Positions 18,649 to 28,377 of a DNA stretch of 64,000 bases are shown here, one piece after another. The notes under the pieces were generated by a model. It saw only the letters and a list, made by a program, of their open reading frames with translations, ran no database searches and was not told where the DNA came from. The position numbers and the translations under genes are program-made. Position 1 is the first letter of the stretch; the number at the start of each line of letters is the position of its first letter. The stretch spans positions 124,001-188,000 of the forward strand of contig JACKOX010000001.1 in NCBI GenBank assembly GCA_024233975.1, in the 5' to 3' direction. Origin of the DNA: Rhodanobacteraceae bacterium (GTDB lineage: Bacteria > Pseudomonadota > Gammaproteobacteria > Xanthomonadales > Xanthomonadaceae).

Positions 18649-19305
18649 ATGATTGACGATGGCAACGTCTTCGCCTTCTGGGATTTCCTCAGCCGCCATG
18701 CGCTGTGGATCGCCGCGTTCCTGGTGCTGCCGCTGTGGTGGTGGATGCGGCAGTACAAGGGCGAGCGCGCAGGCCAGGCCGAGCGGCAGCTGGGCGACCT
18801 GGCGAGACTGCTGGGTGCCACGCTGCGTCGCGATGACGACTTCGAGGCCGTCGGCGAGGGCCGTTTTGCCGATAGACGCTTCCGCCTGCAGCGCACCCTT
18901 GTCGAATACCGGAGCTCAAGCCGCAGCGGCTGGCGCACCGAGGTGCGATTGAGCACGCCATTGGAGGGCATGTCTTCGAACCACCGCGTAGCGTTCAAGG
19001 ACGTCCCCGGCTGGGCGCCAAAGCTGCTTCGCGAACGGCCCTTCATCGAGAGCGGCGAACCGATGCCCGAGGGCTGGTACAGCGAGCATATTCACGAACT
19101 GACCAGGGCAGTGATGGAAGCTGATGCCAGCGTCGGACGGCTGTCCATCGACGCCGGCGAACTGCGCTGGACCATCGAACTGTTCCGCAGCTGGAGCCCC
19201 CTGCCCTCACCCGAAGCCCTGCGCCCGCGCCTGTTCGCCATGGCGGAGCTGGCGAATGCCTTTGACGCGATGCTGCAGCGGCGCTACCGAGCCGTCAGCG
19301 CATGA
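18649..19305 (+). CDS. Membrane-anchored protein of unknown function
   Basis: 218 residues. One N-terminal helix (ALWIAAFLVLPLWWWM) followed by a soluble domain of about 175 residues with no family I recognise. Its ATG is 11 nt after the stop of the 1663-residue secreted protein, with a GTGAGG site between, and 13 nt separate it from the next gene, so the three look like an operon. By topology (N-in, soluble domain after a single helix) it could be periplasmic or cytoplasmic. No function proposed. Confidence 0.7.
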   Translation: MIDDGNVFAFWDFLSRHALWIAAFLVLPLWWWMRQYKGERAGQAERQLGDLARLLGATLRRDDDFEAVGEGRFADRRFRLQRTLVEYRSSSRSGWRTEVRLSTPLEGMSSNHRVAFKDVPGWAPKLLRERPFIESGEPMPEGWYSEHIHELTRAVMEADASVGRLSIDAGELRWTIELFRSWSPLPSPEALRPRLFAMAELANAFDAMLQRRYRAVSA

Positions 19306-19318
19306 CCGGAGAACACCC

Positions 19319-20929
19319 ATGAATGCCCGATCGCCCTGCATCATCCGCCGAGCCACGGCCATCCTCTTTCTGGTGACAGCGCCGGCCATGGCAGGCAGCC
19401 CCGCCCATCCCTGGCAGTATCTGGGGCGCGGACCCAATGCCTGGGACGACGGACAGAGCGACAGCTGCACCGGCAGCGCCGCGCCAGCACCGCGGGTTCT
19501 GTGCGTTCGCGCCGGCGCGGCGCCGGGCGGCAATGGCACGTCGGCGGCACCGTTTGCTTCGATCAACGCCGCGATCGGCACCGCCGCCAGCGGTGACATC
19601 GTGCAGGTCGCCGCTGGCACCTACGCGGAGAACGTGGCGCTGGGGAGCTTCACAGCGCCGTCCAGCGTCGACCTGATCCTGCGCGGCGGTTTCAACGCCG
19701 ATTTCTCGGTGCGCGATGCCGGGACGTATCGCTCGGTCATCAATGGCGGTGACGTAGCGCCATCCGTGCAGTTGCATCAGGACAGCAGCGGAACCAGCGT
19801 GCTCGACGGATTCGAGATCACCAACGGCCGAGGTCTGGGCGTGGACTGGCAGGATGGCAACGGTGCCGGTGGCGGTGTGTTCGTGCAGCGCCTGGGCAAT
19901 GGCGAAACCCGCATCAGCCACAACGAAATCCACAACAACCAGACCGCGCATTTCGGCGACGACGCACGCGGCGGTGGCATCCACGCGGAAACGCAGAACT
20001 GGGGCGGCGCCACCGGCACGCTGCGGATCGAGGACAACTACGTGCACCACAACGCCGCGGGTCGTGGCGCCGGCATCGACGTGCAGGGACGCCAGGCGGC
20101 GCTGCTGCGCAACCGCATCGAGCTCAATACCGGCCATAGCGATCACGGCGGCGGGCTGTATGTCTCAACCATTGAAGCCAGCGTGCGCGACAGCGTATTC
20201 CGCAGCAACGAGATCGGCGCCAGCGTCGGCTACGGCTGGGGCGGCGGCGCCATCGTCGCCGGTGACGGCCTGGTCGCCGAGTTCTCCGGCAACGTGTTCA
20301 CCGACAACTACGCGCCCAGCATTGGTTCGGGCATCTTCTGGGACGAGGGCGCCACCGGCAGCCACCACAACGACCTGTTCTTCGCCAATCGCTGCACGCT
20401 GGATGGCCGCCAGGGCACGGCGATCTACGTCGACGGCGGCGCGGCGCCGTCGGTGGTGGAACTGGACCACGTCACCATTGCCGACCACATCTGCCCCGGC
20501 ACCACGGATAGCGGCAACATCACCGGCGGCGTGGTCCACGTCGAACTGCTTTCCGAAGTCGACGTGCACAACAGCATCCTGTGGAACAACACGCGGGAAT
20601 TCGGCCACGACGACACCGCCACCACGGTCAACGTCAGCTGGTCGATCAGCGCGCAGGCCGGCACCGGCAACTTCCTCGCCGACCCGCTGTTCGCTGATCC
20701 AGCCTCCGGCGACTACCACCTGCGATCCAGCGCCGGCCGCTACACGCCGGGCGGCTTCGTGAACGACGCCCAGGACAGCCCGGCCATCGACGCCGGCGAC
20801 CCGCTGTCAGCCTTCGACCAGGAAACCGACCCGAACGGCGGACTCGCCAACCTCGGCGCCTACGGCAACACGCCCGAAGCCAGCCGCAGCGGCGCCGCGT
20901 TGCGCGTCTTCCGGAACGGTTTCGAATGA
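19319..20929 (+). CDS. Secreted parallel beta-helix protein with C-terminal -NGFE tail
   Basis: 536 residues. ATG 19319 has GGAG 7 nt upstream and gives a signal peptide ending near PAMAGSP. The pattern CVRAGAAPGGNGTSAAPFAS, then SGDIVQVAAGTYAEN, is the usual opening of DUF1565-type right-handed beta-helix proteins. Asn- and Gly-rich coils follow (EITNGRG, VFTDNYAPSIGSG), closing with the choice-of-anchor-Q style LADPLFADPASGDYHL and GAYGNTPEA. The last residues LRVFRNGFE are extra to that family and match the tails of the other secreted proteins here. No lyase catalytic residues could be identified. Confidence 0.82.
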   Translation: MNARSPCIIRRATAILFLVTAPAMAGSPAHPWQYLGRGPNAWDDGQSDSCTGSAAPAPRVLCVRAGAAPGGNGTSAAPFASINAAIGTAASGDIVQVAAGTYAENVALGSFTAPSSVDLILRGGFNADFSVRDAGTYRSVINGGDVAPSVQLHQDSSGTSVLDGFEITNGRGLGVDWQDGNGAGGGVFVQRLGNGETRISHNEIHNNQTAHFGDDARGGGIHAETQNWGGATGTLRIEDNYVHHNAAGRGAGIDVQGRQAALLRNRIELNTGHSDHGGGLYVSTIEASVRDSVFRSNEIGASVGYGWGGGAIVAGDGLVAEFSGNVFTDNYAPSIGSGIFWDEGATGSHHNDLFFANRCTLDGRQGTAIYVDGGAAPSVVELDHVTIADHICPGTTDSGNITGGVVHVELLSEVDVHNSILWNNTREFGHDDTATTVNVSWSISAQAGTGNFLADPLFADPASGDYHLRSSAGRYTPGGFVNDAQDSPAIDAGDPLSAFDQETDPNGGLANLGAYGNTPEASRSGAALRVFRNGFE

Positions 20930-21216
20930 TCGTGGTCGATAGTGACGTGGCCGCGCCGTCGTCATTGCCCAGGACACCTCAGACCTGAAGCAATCCGACG
21001 GCTGTCGCCGACGGGTGTTCGGCTCGCCGGCAGGCATGGTCCTCCATACGGTCGGTCCACGAGATTCGCCGACCACGAAAACGCGCATCACCGCTCAATT
21101 CGGGCCGCCGATACAAAGCGACACATTGTTGGAGACAAAAGCGCTTGCTGATGGCGCGAAGGCATGACCACACTGTCACCTTTGCCGCGCAAGCAACAAG
21201 GACGCTGGAACCGCAC

Positions 21217-22416
21217 ATGAATGCAACGAGGTCACGTCGCCGCTGGCTCATTCCCGCAATCGTCATCGTCCTGCTTGCCGGCGCAAGTCTGGCCTGGTGG
21301 CTGTCGCGGACGGAACCCGCACCGCAGCTGGCGACCACCGTCGCCCGCCGCGCCGACATCGAGAACACGGTGGTCGCCACCGGCACGCTGGAAGCGGTGG
21401 AACTGGTCAGCGTCGGCGCGCAGGTATCCGGCCGGGTCGAATCGCTGAAGGTCGAGCTCGGCGACACGGTATCGGCCGGCGACCTGATCGCCGAGATCGA
21501 CTCCACCACCCAGCGCAACGCGGTCAAGAATGCACAGGCGGCGCTTAACAGCGTGCGCGCACAGCGCACGGCGCAGACCGCCAACCTGCGCCAGGCCGAA
21601 CTGGCCTTCGAGCGGCAGAAGACCATGATGGCCGACGACGCCACCTCCCGTGCGGAGTACGAATCGGCCGAGGCCACACTGGACGCCGCACGCGCGCAGC
21701 TGAAGGTGCTGGATGCGCAGATCGCGCAGAGCGAGACGGCGCTGGCCACCACCGAAGCCAATCTCGGTTACACGCGCATCACCGCACCCATGGACGGCAC
21801 CGTGGTGGCGGTGGTCACCAAGGAAGGCCAGACGGTCAACGCCAATCAGTCGGCGCCGACCATCGTCAAGCTGGCGCAGCTCGACACCATGCAGGTCAAG
21901 GCCGAGGTCTCCGAGGCCGACGTCATCAAGGTGCAGCCCGGGCAGACCGTCTACTTCACCATCCTTGGCAACCCGAAAAAGCGCTACTACGGCACGCTGC
22001 GCGCCATCGAGCCGGCACCGGAATCCGTCGCCACCGAAAGCTCGACGTCGAGCAACAGTTCGAGCAGCGCGATCTACTACAACGCCCTGTTCGAAGTGCC
22101 CAATGCCGATGGCGAGCTGCGCATCTCGATGACCGCGGAAGTCTATATCGTGCTGGCCTCGGCCAAGGACGCGATCATCGTGCCGTCCGCGGCCGTCGAC
22201 AGCAGCGCCAAGGATGGCAGCAGCATGGTGCTGGTGGTGGGCAAGGACGGCCAGCCGCAGGTGCGCAAGGTCGAAGTAGGAATCGACAACAACGCCAATG
22301 CGCAGATCGTTTCCGGTCTGCGCGAAGGCGAGCGCGTGGTGCTGGGCCAGGCCAGCTCCGGCCTGTCGGAAACCGCGCAGCGCATGCAGAGCCGACGCCC
22401 ACCGGGGATGTTCTGA
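21217..22416 (+). CDS. macA: MacA-like periplasmic adaptor subunit of a tripartite efflux pump
   Basis: 399 residues. ATG 21217 (GGAA 6 nt before) gives an N-terminal anchor helix (WLIPAIVIVLLAGASLAWWL). Next comes the lipoyl half ENTVVATGTLEAVE, VSVGAQVSG, LKVELGDTVSAGDLIAEID, closely like MacA. A helical hairpin spans about 100-175, then the second lipoyl half (NLGYTRITAPMDGTVV), beta-barrel and membrane-proximal domains. A Ser/Thr-rich loop (TESSTSSNSSSS) interrupts the barrel domain. It links the MacB-like transporter and the NodT-like channel encoded next. The substrate could be a macrolide-like compound, a lipopeptide or a toxin, as for other MacAB systems. Confidence 0.9.
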   Translation: MNATRSRRRWLIPAIVIVLLAGASLAWWLSRTEPAPQLATTVARRADIENTVVATGTLEAVELVSVGAQVSGRVESLKVELGDTVSAGDLIAEIDSTTQRNAVKNAQAALNSVRAQRTAQTANLRQAELAFERQKTMMADDATSRAEYESAEATLDAARAQLKVLDAQIAQSETALATTEANLGYTRITAPMDGTVVAVVTKEGQTVNANQSAPTIVKLAQLDTMQVKAEVSEADVIKVQPGQTVYFTILGNPKKRYYGTLRAIEPAPESVATESSTSSNSSSSAIYYNALFEVPNADGELRISMTAEVYIVLASAKDAIIVPSAAVDSSAKDGSSMVLVVGKDGQPQVRKVEVGIDNNANAQIVSGLREGERVVLGQASSGLSETAQRMQSRRPPGMF

Positions 22417-22456
22417 TCGTGCGCCTGCCGTCCGGGTCCTGCAGCGGAGTGCGGCC

Positions 22457-24409
22457 ATGAGCGAACCGCTGATTTCCGTCCGCCAGCTGCGTCGCGAGTT
22501 TCCTTCCGGCGACGAAACGCTGGTCGTGCTCAAGGACGTCGACCTCGACATCCAGGCCGGCGAGATGATCGCGATCATCGGCGCATCAGGCTCCGGCAAG
22601 TCCACGCTGATGAACATCCTCGGCTGCCTGGACCGTCCCAATGCCGGCAGCTACACCTTCGCCGGTCGCGATACCGGACGCATGGGTCCGGACGAGCTCG
22701 CCGAACTGCGCCGCGAGCATTTCGGCTTCATCTTCCAGCGCTACAACCTGCTTCCCGATCTCGACGCCATCGGCAACACCGAGGTGCCGGCGATCTATGC
22801 CGGGCAGTCGCGCAGCAAGCGTCATGCACGGGCGCGCGAACTGCTGACCCGGCTCGGGCTCGGTGATCGCCTCGATCACCGGCCGGGACAGCTGTCGGGA
22901 GGACAGCAGCAGCGCGTCTCCATCGCCCGCGCCCTGATGAATGGCGGTGAGGTGATCCTCGCCGACGAGCCGACCGGCGCGCTGGACAGCAAGTCCAGCG
23001 AGGAGATGATGCGGCTGATCACCGAACTGCATGCGGAAGGCCACACGATCATCATCGTGACGCACGAGCCGTCGGTAGCCGAGCACGCGCAGCGCATCAT
23101 CGAGATAAGCGACGGCCACATCGTCTCCGACCGCAGGAACCCGAAGCCGGAGATGGACGACACCTCGCTGTCGCGTCCACCGCGGCCCTCGTCACCCGGC
23201 TGGACGGCCTTCCGCGACCGCTTCATCGAAGCCTTCCGCATGGCGCTGCTGGCGATGCGCTCGCACCGCATGCGGACCTTCCTGACCATGCTCGGCATCA
23301 TCATCGGCATCGCCTCGGTGGTGTCGGTGGTGGCACTGGGCACCGGCTCGCAGCAGCAGATCCTCGAACGCATCAGTTCGCTGGGCACCAATCGCATCGA
23401 TGTCTACCCGGGCGCCGACTTCGGCGACATGCGCTCGGGTCGCGTGCAGTCGCTGCGCGCCGGCGATGCCGAGGCGCTGGGCGAACAGGCCTATGTCGAC
23501 AGCGCCACGCCCAACGTGTCGACCTCCGTTACGCTGCGTTTCGGCAACCAGTCGGCCAGCGCGCAGGTGTCCGGCGTCGGCGAACAGTACTTCCGCGTGC
23601 GCGGCCTGGAGATCGCCGAAGGCGCCTTCTTCAGCAGCGCCATGGTCGAACGCATGGACCAGATCGTGGTGATCGACCAGAACACCCGCGAGCAGTTCTT
23701 CCCGGATGGCGTCGACCCGATTGGCGAGGTGCTGCTGCTGGGCAATGTGCCGATGCGGGTGATCGGCGTCACCAAGCCCAACAGCAGCGGTTTCGGACCG
23801 AGCAACAATCTCTCGCTGTGGTCGCCCTACACCACGGTGATGGCGCGGATGCTGGGACAGTCCTACGTCAACAGCATCACCGTGCGCGTCGCCGACGACA
23901 CCGCCATGAGCGCGGCGGAAAGCGCGATCACCCGGCTGCTGACGATGCGCCACGGCAAGAAGGATTTCTTCCTCAACAACACGGCGGAAATCCGCGAGAC
24001 CATCCAGCAAACCACGCGCACCATGACCCTGCTGATTTCCTCGATCGCCGTGATCTCGCTGATCGTCGGCGGCATCGGCGTGATGAACATCATGCTGGTC
24101 AGTGTTTCCGAGCGCACCCGCGAGATCGGCGTGCGCATGGCCGTCGGCGCGCGCCATTCGGACATCCTGCAGCAGTTCCTGATCGAAGCCGTGCTGGTCT
24201 GCCTGATCGGCGGCACGCTGGGCGTGCTGCTGGCGCTGGGCATTGGCCTTGCCTTCAGCGCCTTCGGCAGCAGCATGACGATGGTGTTCTCGACCTTCTC
24301 GATCGTTGCCGCGTTCGCCTGCTCGACGCTGATCGGCGTCGCTTTCGGCTTCCTGCCCGCGCGCAACGCGGCGCAACTCGACCCGGTGGAGGCCCTGTCC
24401 CGCGAATGA
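22457..24409 (+). CDS. macB: MacB-like ABC transporter, fused ATPase and permease
   Basis: 650 residues. The start is ATG 22457 with GGAG 7 nt before; a longer frame to 22298 only overlaps macA and is rejected. Walker A GASGSGKS is at 42-49, the signature LSGGQQQR at 146-153, and Walker B ends in LADEPTGALDS. After a linker come helix 1 (residues about 270-300), the periplasmic MacB_PCD domain (about 300-520) and three C-terminal helices with the FtsX-type VSERTREIGVRMAVGAR. It is 40 nt after macA and overlaps the outer-membrane gene by 4 nt (ATGA). Confidence 0.93.
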   Translation: MSEPLISVRQLRREFPSGDETLVVLKDVDLDIQAGEMIAIIGASGSGKSTLMNILGCLDRPNAGSYTFAGRDTGRMGPDELAELRREHFGFIFQRYNLLPDLDAIGNTEVPAIYAGQSRSKRHARARELLTRLGLGDRLDHRPGQLSGGQQQRVSIARALMNGGEVILADEPTGALDSKSSEEMMRLITELHAEGHTIIIVTHEPSVAEHAQRIIEISDGHIVSDRRNPKPEMDDTSLSRPPRPSSPGWTAFRDRFIEAFRMALLAMRSHRMRTFLTMLGIIIGIASVVSVVALGTGSQQQILERISSLGTNRIDVYPGADFGDMRSGRVQSLRAGDAEALGEQAYVDSATPNVSTSVTLRFGNQSASAQVSGVGEQYFRVRGLEIAEGAFFSSAMVERMDQIVVIDQNTREQFFPDGVDPIGEVLLLGNVPMRVIGVTKPNSSGFGPSNNLSLWSPYTTVMARMLGQSYVNSITVRVADDTAMSAAESAITRLLTMRHGKKDFFLNNTAEIRETIQQTTRTMTLLISSIAVISLIVGGIGVMNIMLVSVSERTREIGVRMAVGARHSDILQQFLIEAVLVCLIGGTLGVLLALGIGLAFSAFGSSMTMVFSTFSIVAAFACSTLIGVAFGFLPARNAAQLDPVEALSRE

Positions 24410-25830
24410 CCCGCTTTCCCAAATCATCCGTGCTCGTCGGCTCGCTGCTGCTTTCTGCCTGCGCCACCACGCCCTACCAGACACCCGTCGTTGAAGTGCC
24501 TGCGCAGTACGACGGCAGCACCGTGGCGGGCGGCAAGTCGCAGGTCGTAGCCAGCGCCGAATATCCACCCAGTGATGTGAGCGCCGACCGCTGGTGGACC
24601 GCCTTCGGCGACAGCGGCCTGGATCGACTGGTGTCGCGCGTGCTCGAACGCAATCCCGACCTCGCCGTGGCAACGCTGCGGGTACGCCGCGCGCAGCTGT
24701 CCGCCGGCCTCAGTCGCGACTCGCGATACCCGCACCTGTCCGGGCAACTGGGCGCCAGCGACAGCCGCGACCTCGACAGCGGCGAGACCAGCGGCACCAG
24801 CTACAGCGCCGGGCGCTCGGTGAGCTATGAAGTGGACCTCTGGGGACGGCTCAAGCTCGGATCGGACATCGCCCAATGGCAGGCCAATGCCACCACCGAG
24901 GACCGCGAGGCCACCGCGCTGGCGCTGGTCGGCACCGCAGCCAACGCGTACTGGCAGCTTGGCTATCTCAACCAGCGCCTGCTCGTCGGCGAGGACAGCC
25001 TGCAGCGCAGCCGTCGCACGCTGGAACTGGTTTCCACCCAGTACAAGGCCGGCGCCGTATCCAGACTGGAATGGCGCGAGGCACAGCAGTCACTCGACAG
25101 CCAGATCGCCGCGCTGGCCGCGTTGCGCCAACAACGGCAGAACGTCCGCCAGACGCTGGCGCTGCTGCTGGATGGCGAGTTCTGGCCGGAAGCTGCCGAG
25201 CCGCAGGATCTGTCGGCTGCCCAAAGTCCCGAAATCCCCAGCGGCCTGCCCGCCGAACTGCTCGGCCGTCGGCCTGACCTTCGCGCCGCGGAACTGCGCC
25301 TGCGCGCCAGCCTCGCCGACGTCGACAGCACGCGCCTGAGCTACTACCCGTCACTGAGCCTCACCGGATCGATGGGCAGCGGCAGCTCGTCATTGGCCAA
25401 CGTACTGAAGAACCCGGTGATCACACTGGGCGCTGGCCTGTCGCTACCCTTTTTGCGTTTCAACGAACGCCAACTCGCCATCGCCGCCGCGAAGACGGAC
25501 TACGACATCGCCGCCGTGCAGTTCCGGCAGACGCTGCTGGCAGCCCTGTCCGACGTGGACGTCACGCTGTCAGCGCGCGACGCCTGGAACACGCAGGTCG
25601 CCTCGCTCACCCGTTCACTGGAGCAGGCCCGCGAAATCGAGCGCCTGTACGAAGTCCGCTACCGCGCCGGCGCGGTCGCGCTGCGCAACTGGCTGGACGC
25701 GCAGGAATCCCGGCGCAACGCCGAGCTTTCGCTGGCGCAGGCTCGGCTGTCGCAGCTGCAGAATGACATCAGCCTGTTCCAGGCGCTGGGCGGCAATGCC
25801 CGACGCCCGGCTGGTGACGAAGAAGACTGA
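24406..25830 (+). CDS. Outer-membrane efflux lipoprotein, NodT/TolC-like
   Basis: 474 residues. The lipobox is LLLSAC, so Cys becomes the lipidated first residue. TolC-family coiled halves follow, with the usual WWTAFGDSGLDRLVSRVLERNPDL, LSYEVDLWGRLKLG-like and LLGRRPDLRAAELRLRAS blocks. It is the outer-membrane duct for the MacA/MacB pump. The ATG overlaps the macB stop (ATGA), so the three genes form one translationally coupled operon. Confidence 0.92.
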   Translation: MTRFPKSSVLVGSLLLSACATTPYQTPVVEVPAQYDGSTVAGGKSQVVASAEYPPSDVSADRWWTAFGDSGLDRLVSRVLERNPDLAVATLRVRRAQLSAGLSRDSRYPHLSGQLGASDSRDLDSGETSGTSYSAGRSVSYEVDLWGRLKLGSDIAQWQANATTEDREATALALVGTAANAYWQLGYLNQRLLVGEDSLQRSRRTLELVSTQYKAGAVSRLEWREAQQSLDSQIAALAALRQQRQNVRQTLALLLDGEFWPEAAEPQDLSAAQSPEIPSGLPAELLGRRPDLRAAELRLRASLADVDSTRLSYYPSLSLTGSMGSGSSSLANVLKNPVITLGAGLSLPFLRFNERQLAIAAAKTDYDIAAVQFRQTLLAALSDVDVTLSARDAWNTQVASLTRSLEQAREIERLYEVRYRAGAVALRNWLDAQESRRNAELSLAQARLSQLQNDISLFQALGGNARRPAGDEED

Positions 25831-25841
25831 CCCTTCCACGA

Positions 25842-25861
25842 CGATCCGCCGACGCGGATCG
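25842..25861. terminator. Hairpin after the efflux operon
   Basis: CGATCCGC-CGAC-GCGGATCG, a perfect 8-bp stem with a 4-nt loop, 11 nt after the NodT stop. No U-run follows, so intrinsic termination is uncertain. Confidence 0.45.
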
Positions 25862-25915
25862 CGATGACCGGCCCCGACGCGTTAGGCTTGGGTTATTTCC
25901 CGGCCGGAGTCCGCC

Positions 25916-28345
25916 ATGTCGTTCGCCCTTGCCGTCACGCTTGCCGTCCTCGCGGCACTCGCCCTCGCCAGCTTCTGGCTGTTCTTCGGCCGCGCCCTGC
26001 TGGCCTGGCTGTTCGGCACCGCTACGCTGCTGCTGTTCTGGCGCTGGCAGGGCGTGGATTCGCCGCTGCTGTTCAACGGCGTCACCATCGCGCTGATCGC
26101 GATTGCCGTGCTGTTCGGCATCCCGCCAATCCGTCGGCTGCTGATCTCGTCGTGGCTGATCGGGCCGGTGGGGAAAATGCTGCCGCGCCTCGGCGACACC
26201 GAGCGCATCGCGCTGGAGGCCGGCACGGTGTGGTGGGACGCCGAACTGTTCTCGGGGCGTCCCGACTGGAAGACCCTGCTCGGCTATCCGCTGCCGTCGA
26301 TGAGCGAGGAGGAACAGGCGTTCCTCGCCGGCCCGGTCGAGAAGCTCTGCGACATGCTCGACGACTGGGACATCCACCAGCGCCGCGACCTGTCACCGGA
26401 AGCCTGGGAGTTCATCCGTCGCGAACGCTTCTTCGGCATGCTGGTGCCGAAGAAGTACGGCGGTCTCGAGTTCAGCTCGATCGCGCAGGCGCGCATCGTC
26501 ACGCGAATTTCATCGCGCTCGGCCGCTGCGGCGGTCACCGTGATGGTGCCCAACTCGCTGGGCCCGGCGGAACTGCTGCTGCACTACGGCACCGATGAGC
26601 AGAAGGACTACTACCTGCCGCGCCTGGCCGATGGCCGCGAGATTCCCTGCTTCGGCCTGACCGGCCCGGAAGCCGGTTCCGACGCCGCCGCCACCCAGTC
26701 CGAAGGCATCGTCGAGAAGCGCGTGACCGATGGCAAGGAAGTGCTCGGCCTGCGCCTGAACTGGAAGAAGCGCTACATCACGCTGGCGCCGGTGGCGACA
26801 CTGATTGGTCTCGCATTCCGCTTGAAAGATCCCCAAGGCCTGCTTGGCGGCGAGGAAGACCGCGGCATCACCTGCGCGCTGATACCGCGCGATACCGACG
26901 GCATCGAGATCGGCCAGCGCCATGATCCGATGGGCGTGCCGTTCATGAACGGCCCCATCGTCGGCCGCGACGTGTTCATTCCCATCGACGCCATCATCGG
27001 CGGCGAAGGCGGCATCGGCCACGGCTGGCGCATGCTGATGGAATCGCTGGCTGCCGGTCGTTCAATCTCGCTGCCGGCGCTCAGCGTTGGCGCGGCGCAG
27101 ATGGCGACCCGCGTCACCGGTGCCTACGCCACCGTGCGCGAGCAGTTCGACACGCCGATTGGCCGCTTCGAAGGCATCGAGGAGCCGCTGGCGCGCATCG
27201 CCGGCAAGACCTACCTGATGACCGCCGCACGCACGCTGACCTGTGCCGCCATCGACCTGGGCGAGAAGCCGTCGGTGCTGTCGGCGATCATCAAGGCCTA
27301 CCTGACGCAGGGCATGCGCGAGGTGGTGACCGACGCCATGGACATCCGCGCCGGCGCGGCCATCCAGCGCGGCCCGCGCAACATCCTGTCGAACACCTGG
27401 TCGGCGGTACCGATCGGCATCACCGTCGAAGGCGCCAACATCCTGACCCGTTCGATGATCGTCTACGGCCAGGGCGCGATCCGCTGCCATCCGTTCGTGC
27501 AGCAGGAAATTGATTCGGTGGCGAAGCACGACGTGAAAGCCTTCGACGCGGCGATCTTCGGTCACCTCGCTTTCGTGCCGCGCAACAAGGTGCGTGCCTG
27601 GTTGCTGGCGCTGACAGGCTCGCGACTCGCAGCAGCGCCATCCACGCCGCTGCGCCGCGAGCTGCAGCATTTCTCGCGATTCTCGGCCGGCTTCGCCTTC
27701 CTCTCCGACGTGGCCATGGGCACGCTGGGCGGCAAGCTGAAGCGCAAGGAAAAGCTGTCCGGCCGCCTCGCTGACGCGCTGGCCTGGATGTATCTCGGCA
27801 GCGCCGCGGTGAAGCGCTATGAGAGCGAGGAAAAATCCGAAGCCAGCCTCGACCTCGCCCGCTGGAGCTGCTGGCTGGCGCTGTACGAAATCCAGCAGGC
27901 GCTGGGTGGCGCCATCGACAACTTCCCGGTCAACTGGCTTCGCAGTCCGTTGAGCTGGGTGCTGTTCCCGCTGGGCCGGCGCTTCCGCTATCCCGGCGAT
28001 CGCATGGGCAGCAAGGTCGCACGCAGCATCCTCGAAGACCGCGAGGCACGCATCCGCCTGACCGGCGACATCCACGTACCCGGCCCGGATGAGCCCGGCC
28101 TCGGTCGACTCGAGAAAGCGCTGGACGAAGCCATGGAAGCCCTGCCGATCGAAGCCAAGCTGCGCGATCTGGTCCGTAACGGCCTGCTCGACCGCGCGCC
28201 CGGCCATGAACTCGACGATCACGCGCTCGAAGCCGGCCTGATCACCCAGGACGAATACGACCGACTCAACGCCGCGCGCGATTGCCGCAACGAAGTCATC
28301 CAGGTCGATGCCTTCGACCCGGAGGCCTTCAGGACACAGCGCTGA
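25916..28345 (+). CDS. fadE: Acyl-CoA dehydrogenase FadE
   Basis: 809 residues, close to the 814 of E. coli FadE. First step of fatty-acid beta-oxidation: introduces the 2,3-trans double bond in acyl-CoA with FAD. Two N-terminal helices (to about residue 85) are followed by the dehydrogenase core (FFGMLVPKKYGGLEFS, CFGLTGPEAGSDA, VGGEGGIGHGWRMLMESLA-like). The run VEGANILTRSMIVYGQGA is expected to hold the catalytic glutamate, and a FadE-specific C-terminal domain (DUF1974) completes the protein. GGAG lies about 8 nt before ATG 25916. It converges with the lipoprotein hydrolase gene. Confidence 0.93.
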   Translation: MSFALAVTLAVLAALALASFWLFFGRALLAWLFGTATLLLFWRWQGVDSPLLFNGVTIALIAIAVLFGIPPIRRLLISSWLIGPVGKMLPRLGDTERIALEAGTVWWDAELFSGRPDWKTLLGYPLPSMSEEEQAFLAGPVEKLCDMLDDWDIHQRRDLSPEAWEFIRRERFFGMLVPKKYGGLEFSSIAQARIVTRISSRSAAAAVTVMVPNSLGPAELLLHYGTDEQKDYYLPRLADGREIPCFGLTGPEAGSDAAATQSEGIVEKRVTDGKEVLGLRLNWKKRYITLAPVATLIGLAFRLKDPQGLLGGEEDRGITCALIPRDTDGIEIGQRHDPMGVPFMNGPIVGRDVFIPIDAIIGGEGGIGHGWRMLMESLAAGRSISLPALSVGAAQMATRVTGAYATVREQFDTPIGRFEGIEEPLARIAGKTYLMTAARTLTCAAIDLGEKPSVLSAIIKAYLTQGMREVVTDAMDIRAGAAIQRGPRNILSNTWSAVPIGITVEGANILTRSMIVYGQGAIRCHPFVQQEIDSVAKHDVKAFDAAIFGHLAFVPRNKVRAWLLALTGSRLAAAPSTPLRRELQHFSRFSAGFAFLSDVAMGTLGGKLKRKEKLSGRLADALAWMYLGSAAVKRYESEEKSEASLDLARWSCWLALYEIQQALGGAIDNFPVNWLRSPLSWVLFPLGRRFRYPGDRMGSKVARSILEDREARIRLTGDIHVPGPDEPGLGRLEKALDEAMEALPIEAKLRDLVRNGLLDRAPGHELDDHALEAGLITQDEYDRLNAARDCRNEVIQVDAFDPEAFRTQR

Positions 28346-28355
28346 TTTCCCTGTT

Positions 28356-28377
28356 GACGCGGGCTCTCAACCGCGTC
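28356..28377. terminator. Hairpin between fadE and the convergent hydrolase gene
   Basis: GACGCGG pairs with CCGCGTC around an 8-nt loop. It spans the last codons and stop of the minus-strand gene and lies 10 nt after the fadE stop. No U-run, so it is only a candidate. Confidence 0.4.
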
